Positions 35,507-43,729 of a DNA stretch of 64,000 nucleotides are shown one piece after another. Source of the stretch: Listeria weihenstephanensis (lineage in GTDB: Bacteria; Bacillota; Bacilli; Lactobacillales; Listeriaceae). Made by a program: the position numbers and the translations under genes. Position 1 is the stretch's first letter; every line of letters begins with the position of its first letter. The stretch covers positions 3,298,036 through 3,362,035 of the forward strand of contig NZ_CP011102.1 of NCBI RefSeq assembly GCF_003534205.1, given 5' to 3'. Below the pieces are notes generated by a model. The model ran no database searches, was not told the origin of the DNA, and saw only the letters and a program-made list of their open reading frames with translations.

Positions 35507-38500
35507 TTATTCGTTTCTTCTACGTTTTTGAATCACGATAACACTTGTGCCTACCAATAAAATAATTCCTGCTATCACAAGCAAGTCCATCGAAGTATCA
35601 CCCGTTTTTGGTAAGTTTCCTACCTTTTGTGGTGCTGCCTCTACGATTTTTTCTGGTGCGCTAATCTTTCCATCCACAACTTTTGTTACTACCTGACTCT
35701 TTGGTACCACAGGTTTCCCAGGAACCTTCGCTGGCGCCGGAACCCGTTTATTATGCATTACGACCTTCGTAACTTTACCATCCTTTACTTCAAACGTGAT
35801 CGCCTCCGTGTTCAGCTGATATCCATCGTTTGGCAAGGTTTCACTCAGCGTATACGTACCTTCCTCCAGCTGAATCATCTTCGGTTTGTCCGTCGAAATC
35901 CAACGAATATCCGTGTTCTCACCCTTCACTTGAAGTTCCGCACCCGGTAATTCGCCAGAACCGCCAATTTCTTGCTTACTAATCTCAGCAGTCCCTTTTT
36001 TCAAATCATTTTTCACTGCAAAATTAACACCTTGTTCTGCGTCCACTATTTTTCCAGTGGTATCTGTAACTAAGATCCCCGTCTTGGAAACGAGGACTTT
36101 ATAGTTTTGCGTCGAAAGTTTGTATTTATCAGAAGAAGTCTTTATTTCTTTGATCGTATACGTGCCAACTGGAATATCTAAGAATTTCGCGATACTTTCG
36201 CCATTCACCGACACAGTCCGCAAAAGCTCGCCCTGCTCGCTATACAATCCAAAAACCGCACCTTGCGCACTCGCCTCATATTTAGACGTTTTACTTGTTC
36301 CATCTTGTTTCGCGCTGACCTCATTCAGCTTTTTCAAAGTAATCGTTTCCTTATGCAAATAGTTTACGATCGCCTTGTCGCTATCCTGAACGCGAACATC
36401 AAACATTGGATTATTACTCGTCGCTTGATAGTTAAAATCGAATTTTTGCGTACTCATATCATGTGAATCTGTCGTTTTCAGCTCTTTTGCATAAAATTGT
36501 GCTACCGGATATTTCCCCGCCACGCGCGCGATGCCATCTTTATCCGTCTTACTCACCGCAACTAAACTATTTGCTGGAACTAGAACTTTATCGCCTAATT
36601 GAATCGCATCTTTCGTATACACACCAAACGTCACGCCCGCCAGTGCTTTCGTATCCGTATAATAGTGCCCAAATTGCCAATCTGTCACGAATTCGCCGGC
36701 TTTATGAATGTTGATTCCAAGCGATTGCCACGTATTCGTAATCACTTTTGCTTGGTTCGTCACTTCGATATCTTGCCCTACATATGCAAACGTAATATCT
36801 TGTTTTTCGGACAAAATATAACCAAACGGCGCCTTTGTTTCGACAAGCTCGTACTTGCCTAAATACTGCTCATTTGACGTCACCTTGCCATTTTCACCAG
36901 TAACAATATGGTCTACAACATCACCTTTATAGTGGCGAATCGTTCCGTCTCCCGTGATAATATCCTCTTTTGCGATCAGGTCAAATTCAACGCCCGCCAA
37001 CGCTTTTTGTCCAAAATTAAAACTATATTGATCGCCAAATTCGCCCGTTTTCTTATCCGCACTTTCCAAAGCTTCTCCATTTTTTTCGATGCTTAGTGTG
37101 GCTTTTTGCGCCTCATTTACAACATCAATTGTCACAAGTCCATCTTGGAAAGTAGTCTCATTTACAGAAAACTTCACAGCTGTTTTATCCAAAACATACC
37201 CATTTGGCGCTTTTATTTCGTATAATTCATAATCGCCCATCTTCAATTCCGTCGGTAATATCAGATATCCCTCGTCATTTGTCTCAAACTCACTAAGTGT
37301 CGCAGGTTTTGGATAATTGATTTTTTGCTCCACCCATTTTCCCGTTTTCATATCCTTAATTTTGAAGATAGCGCTACTTTCAAAAATACTCTTGCCTGTT
37401 TCTTTATCCTTCTTGACGATCTTCATCGGGCTCTTAAAATCGCCATCCACAATGTTAAACGTCAATGTTTTGTTGTTCTCTTCAATCTCCACATCGAAAT
37501 CACCAATTTTGAAAAATCCCGTCGGCGTCTTAGATTCTTTCACGATATATTGGCCGTACGGAAGCGCTGGCGTAATCATATGCCCATTCGCATCCGTCGT
37601 AACTTTCGCAACTTCTTTTCCACTAGCCTTATGAATAATCGTGAATTCCGCGTCCGCCAAGCCAGTTAAGAATCCCGATCCACCCTCATTAGAATGCGAA
37701 TATTTATTAATCTCAATTTTACCCTTAATCACATCATTCGTCGCGATTTTATCCGTATACACAATCGCCGTATTCTGATCTTTATACGTCAATGCAAAAG
37801 GAAAAACTTTCGTCTGCAAATTGTAACCCACACCAGGTTTAGTTTCCTTCGCTGTATAATTTCCAAGCGGCAAATTCTTCGTCTGCGCTTTTCCGTTCAC
37901 AATAACAACATGATCCACAATCGCGCCACTTGCATTCAAAATATCAAATTCCGCGCCATCTAAAATAGCGTCACCTTGCGCCATCACACCCGTTTCCCCG
38001 TCATGCTTAATTACCGTCGCCTTACCCAAAACGGCAATATTGGTGAAAGTAACCTGACTTGTCGCATCTACACTCACCGTAATATTTTGCGACGAGCTTG
38101 CCACAAGATAACCATTCGGCGCCGTCGTTTCCGTCACCGTGTAAGCCCCACGAATCAAGTCCTTCACAACCACTTTCCCGTCCGCATTCGTTGTTGGCGT
38201 AGCAACTATCGCGCCCGTTTCATCTTTCACCTCATACTTAGCATTTGGCAAAAGCGAGCTCGTATCATTACCCTTTTTAGTAATCTCCAAGTCCCCAATC
38301 TGCGCTTTAAAAGTCGCCTTCACACCAGATAGCGTCACCTTCTCCGTCTTATCACCAATCATAACTAACTGTTGAAAACCACTATCAGACGGCGTGAATT
38401 TCGTCACCACTGAATTCACAATATCCGTCGGAATGCTCAAATCAATCGTGCCATTATAACGCGCATCCGCAACCAACTTGAAATTCTGCATGATATCAAG

Positions 38501-39217
38501 CTTAACCGTCCCAGAATACTCCTGCCCATCCGTTGTCACCGCTTTAATTCCCGCCGGCAAATTCAACGTATAACTATTATTATTTCCCGTCGCAACCGTC
38601 TCATACCAACCAGTTTCCTGACGTTTCGTCGTTTCATTCCAAGAAGCCGTCTGCGATTTATTTTTAATATCAAAAGACCCGTGCGGCGCCGTTTTATCAC
38701 GCGCTTTGTCTAGTAGATACTTCACTCTCGAATCATTCTTAATCTTATCACTACTAAATTCACCATAATATATATTTAGCGCTGCAAAAGTATTCACATA
38801 ATCCTCTTGGGACGTACCATTATACGGATATCCATAATAAAGAATATTATAAACCGCCTCATCATTGAGCACCGATTCCGTATAATTCTCATTCACAGGG
38901 AATTTTTGAAAAGCTTGAATACAAAATGCCGTTTTTCCGTCCACACTAATGTACGGCGTGTATACCTCCAGCCCATCATACCAAGAGCTCCAACTCCCCC
39001 CACTCGACGTCCCCGTACTCTTCAAAAGCGACTTCCCAGGCTTCACCGAACTCTTAATCACTTTCCCCGAATCCGTCGTCCCAACTTCATATCCCGCGTC
39101 CTTCTCACTTGCCCACGCCACAACAGTAGCAAGCGGCGATAGAAAAATTTGCATAAAAATAGCCACTACCGTGAGCAATGACAAAATTCCTTTTTTATTT
39201 AATTTTAGAGTCATCAT
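35507..39217 (-). CDS. LPXTG-anchored adhesin with thioester-like and Cna-B/SpaA repeats
   Basis: 1236 residues. Signal peptide (about 1-36); an N-terminal domain (about 60-260) like thioester adhesin domains, with the cysteine in AFCIQAF; then about eight Cna-B/SpaA prealbumin-like modules (each starting with a lysine-containing strand such as LEITKKG and ending with an E-containing TVTETTAPNGY-type strand, the usual isopeptide pair). A sorting signal LPKTG, hydrophobic helix and KRRRNE tail close it. The glutamine expected in the partner thioester motif is not evident (NTFAALNIYYG). AGGAGG precedes the start. Confidence 0.93.
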   Translation of the reverse strand: MMTLKLNKKGILSLLTVVAIFMQIFLSPLATVVAWASEKDAGYEVGTTDSGKVIKSSVKPGKSLLKSTGTSSGGSWSSWYDGLEVYTPYISVDGKTAFCIQAFQKFPVNENYTESVLNDEAVYNILYYGYPYNGTSQEDYVNTFAALNIYYGEFSSDKIKNDSRVKYLLDKARDKTAPHGSFDIKNKSQTASWNETTKRQETGWYETVATGNNNSYTLNLPAGIKAVTTDGQEYSGTVKLDIMQNFKLVADARYNGTIDLSIPTDIVNSVVTKFTPSDSGFQQLVMIGDKTEKVTLSGVKATFKAQIGDLEITKKGNDTSSLLPNAKYEVKDETGAIVATPTTNADGKVVVKDLIRGAYTVTETTAPNGYLVASSSQNITVSVDATSQVTFTNIAVLGKATVIKHDGETGVMAQGDAILDGAEFDILNASGAIVDHVVIVNGKAQTKNLPLGNYTAKETKPGVGYNLQTKVFPFALTYKDQNTAIVYTDKIATNDVIKGKIEINKYSHSNEGGSGFLTGLADAEFTIIHKASGKEVAKVTTDANGHMITPALPYGQYIVKESKTPTGFFKIGDFDVEIEENNKTLTFNIVDGDFKSPMKIVKKDKETGKSIFESSAIFKIKDMKTGKWVEQKINYPKPATLSEFETNDEGYLILPTELKMGDYELYEIKAPNGYVLDKTAVKFSVNETTFQDGLVTIDVVNEAQKATLSIEKNGEALESADKKTGEFGDQYSFNFGQKALAGVEFDLIAKEDIITGDGTIRHYKGDVVDHIVTGENGKVTSNEQYLGKYELVETKAPFGYILSEKQDITFAYVGQDIEVTNQAKVITNTWQSLGINIHKAGEFVTDWQFGHYYTDTKALAGVTFGVYTKDAIQLGDKVLVPANSLVAVSKTDKDGIARVAGKYPVAQFYAKELKTTDSHDMSTQKFDFNYQATSNNPMFDVRVQDSDKAIVNYLHKETITLKKLNEVSAKQDGTSKTSKYEASAQGAVFGLYSEQGELLRTVSVNGESIAKFLDIPVGTYTIKEIKTSSDKYKLSTQNYKVLVSKTGILVTDTTGKIVDAEQGVNFAVKNDLKKGTAEISKQEIGGSGELPGAELQVKGENTDIRWISTDKPKMIQLEEGTYTLSETLPNDGYQLNTEAITFEVKDGKVTKVVMHNKRVPAPAKVPGKPVVPKSQVVTKVVDGKISAPEKIVEAAPQKVGNLPKTGDTSMDLLVIAGIILLVGTSVIVIQKRRRNE

Positions 39218-39250
39218 TTTCTTGTTCTTCCTCCTTTTAAATTCCCATTT

Positions 39251-39433
39251 TCATATCTCGACTAAACTATTCACCATGAACTCATCCCGTTCAAAAATAA
39301 CAACATAATTCCTTTCTAAATTTTCATATGACATCTCCTGCAGCACTTCCAATGGGGTATGAGTTGCAAAATGAATACTTTCAATCAATACATATCGATC
39401 CGTTTTCGGTGCAGTTTTCATCATACTTACCAC
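39251..39433 (-). CDS. Small protein related to the C-terminal half of the 39710 protein
   Basis: Up to 60 residues. The end (PLEVLQEM...VVIFERDEFMVNSL) parallels the end of the 135-residue protein upstream (PLKDLYYEV...CLVFERDFCEYSL), so it is either a shortened paralogue or a remnant. Start uncertain: GTG at 39433 or ATG at 39424; AAAGG lies 3 or 12 bases upstream respectively. Confidence 0.45.
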   Translation of the reverse strand: MVSMMKTAPKTDRYVLIESIHFATHTPLEVLQEMSYENLERNYVVIFERDEFMVNSLVEI

Positions 39434-39441
39434 GTGCCTTT

Positions 39442-39540
39442 CTATCGGTTTTCCTCGCTAGCGTTTAAGGCCTCTGGAACGCTATAACCCTGTATCAGCC
39501 TATTTAAAATCAGCACGCCCTCGCTCCACCAAAACGGCAT
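39442..39540 (-). CDS. Putative 32-residue peptide with a WW motif
   Basis: An ORF starting MPFWWSEGV and ending ASEENR. AAAGGAG lies 14 bases before the ATG, rather far. It sits between two related small genes on the same strand and may be a coding leftover of a decayed paralogue rather than a real peptide gene. Not recognised. Confidence 0.25.
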   Translation of the reverse strand: MPFWWSEGVLILNRLIQGYSVPEALNASEENR

Positions 39541-39709
39541 TATCGCAAGTGACACTCCTTTAAATCTGATACTGCTTATCGTTTACGGCATATACGATCA
39601 ACCTGAGGGTACGGTGGTTTATCGTGCTCCCACCAAACGATTCAACTAACAAATATAGTACCATCCACCTGTTAGCCGCGAAAGTCCAAGCTCCCGCATC
39701 CATATGAAA

Positions 39710-40117
39710 TTAACCACGCCTCTTCAAACTATACTCACAAAAATCACGTTCAAAAACCAAACAACACCCTGGATGCTTCCGCTTCGCAATAACCTGCTGC
39801 TCAAATGTGCGGATATTTCTCACTTCATAATATAAATCCTTCAACGGTAAACGCTGCTTTGTTTGGAGGTTTATAGCAACCGAACCCACGTATCGAGCCC
39901 CCAGACTCGTCGTATCAACAATCCATTCCTGCCCGCTATGCAACTTAATATATACCCGATCCAACGTCTGAAAAGTGCCATACGTTAAAAATCGTTGCTG
40001 CTTCCCCTCCTTCATCGATCTTCTTTTGTGATTTATTGAGCCATTATTGGTATACGTTCTCCGTTTTTTATACGAAACAACCACATTATCAACCTCCCTG
40101 AATACCGTCAAGTTCAT
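39710..40117 (-). CDS. Small basic protein, possibly ComK-like
   Basis: 135 residues, basic N-terminal half, no signal peptide or membrane helix. The middle (WIVDTTS..ARYVGS) and the later P-x-C-x-[LI] segment (HPGCCLVF) weakly resemble the conserved core of the competence regulator ComK; this is a by-eye match and may be wrong. A strong GGAGAGGG lies before the ATG. It is divergent from the Rgg-type gene and upstream of the adhesin on the same strand. Confidence 0.5.
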   Translation of the reverse strand: MNLTVFREVDNVVVSYKKRRTYTNNGSINHKRRSMKEGKQQRFLTYGTFQTLDRVYIKLHSGQEWIVDTTSLGARYVGSVAINLQTKQRLPLKDLYYEVRNIRTFEQQVIAKRKHPGCCLVFERDFCEYSLKRRG

Positions 40118-40463
40118 AGTAATACCCTCTCCAAAAAATATTCTCTTTCATAACCTTTGCAAATTAATCCAATTTTAGTATAATTAATCTACATAACAAA
40201 TGAAAACATTCTATTAATATCTAACTTCCAGATTTGCAATGTGCATTTCCAGCAATCTATGACTCACAATCGTGCCCCAACCTAACTCTGGGCCATTTAT
40301 ATGTAAATCACACTAGGCAATACCTCTTTTATCACCTGATCCCTAGAGAATAGCTTACATTTACACGTTGTCAATACTAGCCTTTCACCTCCTACAAACA
40401 TAATAGCATAAAATTTGGATTTTTCTTATTTTGTGTACTATTGGAACATTGGAGGATAGCGAC
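40118..40463. promoter_or_regulatory. Divergent promoter region between the ComK-like and Rgg-type genes
   Basis: For the minus-strand gene, TTTTCA and TATACT (the latter at 40182-40177) are 18 bases apart and form a fair promoter. For the plus strand only TTGTCA near 40367 stands out, with no good -10 partner. No gene seen. Confidence 0.35.
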
Positions 40464-41351
40464 GTGAAAAAAACAATTGGACAAACATTAAAAGAATTGC
40501 GTATTAACTTGAATTTAACCCAAAACCAAGTCTGCTCAGAAGACCTCTCTCGCTCTGCACTCTCAAAAATTGAATCTGACAACATGAATCCTAGCTATCA
40601 AGTCATCTTACTCGTTTCACAGCGCCTAGGAATCCCATACAATGAGATCGTTTACATCCAAAACAACTTCCAACTAACGCAAAAAGAGCGAATCATCTAC
40701 GACTTTAAACGTCTCAGAAACTCCACATATCAAGATGCTTTTACCAAGCTAAATCAGGATATTTCAGCATTTTTAAAGATACAAAATGATCGTGATATTA
40801 AAGAACTCCAAGCCGTCCTACAAGCTATTTCTGCATTTCAACAATCACAAAATTTTTCCGTGCCAACAGAGACTGTACAATTTATTTGGACACGATTAGA
40901 AAAACAAGATGATTGGCAAGAACTCGATATTTACATTTTATCGCATATTTTCTTCATTTTCGAAGTCGATACGGCTAAAAATATTGTAAAACAACTACTC
41001 ACTCAGATAGAAAAGTACCGTTATTTTGGTTTGGGGGATGGGCTCAAAGTTAGTGTACTACTTAATATGGCTACTTTTTTGAAGTTGAATGGCCGGCTAA
41101 TCGAAGCAGATGTATACGTGTCAGATGCACTAGAGCTCGCCATAATTCAGCACGAGCCTCTAATGAAGCTCGCAGCCATGTACCGTCAATCCGAAATTAT
41201 GTTCATAAAAGGCTACAAAGAAAAAGCTCAGCGCCAGGCTCAGCATGTCTTTTCTGCTCTTATTTTACTAGAGGAAACCAACCTATATCGCAATTGGAAC
41301 GAAGAATGGCTGAAAATAGTAAATAGCGACCTGATAGCTAAGGCTTATTAG
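40464..41351 (+). CDS. Rgg/GadR/MutR-type regulator (RRNPP-like)
   Basis: 295 residues: an N-terminal HTH_3 domain (about 1-60; TIGQTLKELRINLNLTQNQV, SRSALSKIESDNMNPSY) and a helical TPR-like C-terminal domain (about 75-295). Proteins of this build usually sense short imported peptides and regulate nearby genes. The GTG at 40464 is chosen because GGAGG lies 8 bases upstream. A convergent 12-codon ORF with a WW motif follows its 3' end. Confidence 0.88.
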   Translation: MKKTIGQTLKELRINLNLTQNQVCSEDLSRSALSKIESDNMNPSYQVILLVSQRLGIPYNEIVYIQNNFQLTQKERIIYDFKRLRNSTYQDAFTKLNQDISAFLKIQNDRDIKELQAVLQAISAFQQSQNFSVPTETVQFIWTRLEKQDDWQELDIYILSHIFFIFEVDTAKNIVKQLLTQIEKYRYFGLGDGLKVSVLLNMATFLKLNGRLIEADVYVSDALELAIIQHEPLMKLAAMYRQSEIMFIKGYKEKAQRQAQHVFSALILLEETNLYRNWNEEWLKIVNSDLIAKAY

Positions 41352-41357
41352 GTCGCT
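41325..41357. terminator. Hairpin at the 3' end of the Rgg-type gene
   Basis: AGCGACCT (41325-41332) pairs with AGGTCGCT (41350-41357), enclosing the stop codon. T-tracts are weak on both strands, so termination is likely but modest for either transcript. Confidence 0.4.
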
Positions 41358-41370
41358 CCTCTCATTAGAT

Positions 41371-41409
41371 TTAGTTACCAATCCACCAATTTTCTGTTGC
41401 CTTCTTCAT
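41371..41409 (-). CDS. Putative 12-residue WW peptide, candidate Rgg pheromone
   Basis: An ORF encoding MKKATENWWIGN. The ATG is preceded by GAGGGGTGAGG at good spacing and by an in-frame TGA, so the start is forced. The double tryptophan near the C-terminus recalls the XIP/ComS peptides read by ComR-type Rgg proteins. It is shorter than known precursors and lacks a hydrophobic leader. It lies 20 bases from the convergent Rgg-type gene and about 105 bases downstream of the short Crp/Fnr gene, with which it may be co-transcribed. Confidence 0.4.
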   Translation of the reverse strand: MKKATENWWIGN

Positions 41410-41514
41410 TCAACCTCACCCCTCTATGTTCATATTCCCCCTGATGGAATCGTAACATAAAGTAGCCGATTCAGCTATATTAGTTGGTTTTTTCTCTTTG
41501 TATGGGTATGGATA

Positions 41515-42075
41515 CTAAATACTGTGACTTAACTCTTTCCCCACCCATTTATCCCAATCCATCAACACCCATTGATAGCTATCTAATATGACTCCCTCTT
41601 CTTTTAATATCCGCTTTTGACAGAGCAAATATTCCCTCGTGCAATTGATATAGCTTGCCAATTCCAATTGACTCCAGACTTTCGGAATACGGCAATTTTC
41701 GCCTTCTAAAACCCCAACTTCTTTCCCTAACTTCAAAAGAGTTCTGACTAATCGCTGTTTTTTCTGTAACGTCAGCAAATCCATACGCTCCACCATTAAG
41801 CTCAGTAGTTCTTTCTCAAACTCCCGATATCGCCCTTCTGTTAATACACTGGCCATACTTCTATCTAATTTTAATAGTCTAACTGCCGTGCACGCGCTAT
41901 ATCCCAACTCCTTTGGCAAAAGCCGATCGTCCAACATCACGCGTTCGCCTTCTCTTAAAAATCGTAGCAAGTGATTGGACATATGGCATGCTAAATATCC
42001 AGACAAGACGATATATTCCCCGTTTCCCGCTAACTTATCCCCTTTTTGGAGCTCTATAAAATTATTATTCTCCAT
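41515..42075 (-). CDS. Short Crp/Fnr-family regulator, last gene of EPS locus 2
   Basis: 186 residues: a shortened beta-roll (about 1-110; QKGDKLAGNGEYIVLSGYL) and a Crp-type helix-turn-helix (about 128-160; SQLELASYINCTREYL). It is a clear paralogue of the 15088 protein, at the same end of the other EPS locus. Here it is separated from the polymerase gene by about 290 bases that hold a glycosyltransferase fragment. Confidence 0.85.
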   Translation of the reverse strand: MENNNFIELQKGDKLAGNGEYIVLSGYLACHMSNHLLRFLREGERVMLDDRLLPKELGYSACTAVRLLKLDRSMASVLTEGRYREFEKELLSLMVERMDLLTLQKKQRLVRTLLKLGKEVGVLEGENCRIPKVWSQLELASYINCTREYLLCQKRILKEEGVILDSYQWVLMDWDKWVGKELSHSI

Positions 42076-42187
42076 CTTTTCACCCTCTTTTTTTTATGCT
42101 ATTGCTATCTTTCTTAGTTCCTTTTAATTATTCATTTCTTTAATACTTCTAATATATCCAGCATGTCTTTTTTTCACATGTTATTGA

Positions 42188-42322
42188 TCATAAGGAATCG
42201 CGGACGTGAATGCCACAAGACATTGCTTCCATACCAACAAGGCCAAGCTCTCCTTTTTTCTGTGACATTGACGCTTCAACCAGACGTATTCTGATTGGAT
42301 TTGTGCTCTCAATACAGCGCAT
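42188..42322 (-). pseudogene. Glycosyltransferase family 4 fragment
   Basis: One frame reads ...GELGLVGMEAMSCGIHV and then stops. This matches the nucleotide-sugar-binding signature of GT4 enzymes (compare GESLGLVGIEALACGIPV in the gene at 47108), and the DNA is also similar there. Nothing else of the gene remains, so a GT gene was once present between the polymerase and the regulator. Confidence 0.6.
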
Positions 42323-42363
42323 CAATAATAGGCGCTACGAGGTAGAACACTAGCTTCTATTTC

Positions 42364-43581
42364 TCAAGCATCCGTATTTGTTTTCTCTCCCATTGTTTTT
42401 TTATCAGACGTTAGCACAATTCCTGCACAAATCAATCCTAGAAAAGTAGTTGCTATGGCCGAAAACAAGATATGCCCCACAAAAAATATATAAATTAACG
42501 TTACGATCAGCATAAACGTATAAATAGATTTCCCCCCACGCTTTAAAGAGCATGCGATAAAATATACCATCATAAAAATAAAAAGTGCTGTCCCGAAAAT
42601 TCCTACACCAAATAGTAAATCAAAGAAGTCCATTTCAACCAGACCTAACCGTCCAAAATTCTGCAAACGATATTCAAATCCTTGCCCACCAAAAAGGGTG
42701 AAAGAGAAGTGAGGATCATTCAAGAAAAGATTTTTTGCACCTTCTAAAAAGACATTTCTAGAGCTGAAAAGTAGACTTAGTAAATCACCATTGTAGACTT
42801 TATAGAAGTATTCCATCCTTGTGACTGTTCCAGAAATGAGTTCTGAGGCGATTGGGATACCAGCTAGGAAAATCCATACCACAGCACAAGCCGTAAATAC
42901 CCAAACAAAAACACGCTGGATATTAGAATAATAACGTTTTTTGAAGATCATTCTAATTAACAGATAGATAACCGTTAGAACAGCGTATGCAACGGCTGTT
43001 TTCGTCGCAAGAAGGAACAAGCAAAAAACATTTCCAGCAAAAAGAAGAAATAACAGTAGTACCTTACTCCCCCACTTTTTTTGTAAGGCTTGGATAAGAA
43101 CGTATGTGGTCATAGTGAGCGTTATAATAAAAGCGAATGAGATGGAGTTCTGCTCAAAGAAAAAACCTTTATATCCTGCCTCAGCTGATGCATACGTTTG
43201 ACGTCCTACACCTAGAAAATAGGGTATTAACAATTCTATCGTGAGTAAAGTACCTAGTGTAATAAAGATATTTTCAAATCTAAATGTTTTAAAAATAGCT
43301 TTTCGTTGGTACACATAATAAGGAATGAGCACCCATAAAAAGTATTTCACAAAAACAGATAAATCTGCAATCATCCAGGATAAACTATTATTCAAAAACA
43401 CGCTTTGCATAAGAAATAACAATACATTTCCAAGTATGAAAAAGATGGTTAGATAGGTAAAGTAACTCTTAGGTAGCTTCTCAAAAATAATCATCCCTAT
43501 TATAAATAAAATATAGACAAAGCGATAAGCAATACCTACCGGGACAGAACTTCCTGACGCTAGAAAAAAGCCATTAACCAT
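42364..43581 (-). CDS. O-antigen polymerase/ligase-type membrane protein (Wzy)
   Basis: At least 405 residues, about ten membrane helices and a long outer loop near 250-310. The ATG at 43581 has no ribosome-binding site, and the same frame stays open for 26 more codons upstream, coding for what looks like a real first membrane helix (NVYVFIILTVICPIVDMVNG). No ATG, GTG or TTG is in frame there; an ATT codon follows AGGA near 43650. The true start is therefore unclear: non-standard initiation or a start lost by mutation. Confidence 0.78.
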   Translation of the reverse strand: MVNGFFLASGSSVPVGIAYRFVYILFIIGMIIFEKLPKSYFTYLTIFFILGNVLLFLMQSVFLNNSLSWMIADLSVFVKYFLWVLIPYYVYQRKAIFKTFRFENIFITLGTLLTIELLIPYFLGVGRQTYASAEAGYKGFFFEQNSISFAFIITLTMTTYVLIQALQKKWGSKVLLLFLLFAGNVFCLFLLATKTAVAYAVLTVIYLLIRMIFKKRYYSNIQRVFVWVFTACAVVWIFLAGIPIASELISGTVTRMEYFYKVYNGDLLSLLFSSRNVFLEGAKNLFLNDPHFSFTLFGGQGFEYRLQNFGRLGLVEMDFFDLLFGVGIFGTALFIFMMVYFIACSLKRGGKSIYTFMLIVTLIYIFFVGHILFSAIATTFLGLICAGIVLTSDKKTMGEKTNTDA

Positions 43582-43729
43582 ATCAACAATCGGACAAATT
43601 ACAGTTAGTATTATAAAAACATATACATTAAGTGGTTTCTTTTCAATAATAATTACATCCTAACATTTTTATTTTTTCTCTATGAAAATAAATCCCCTCA
43701 TTTTTGTAATACTGATAATCCTAGCTAAT

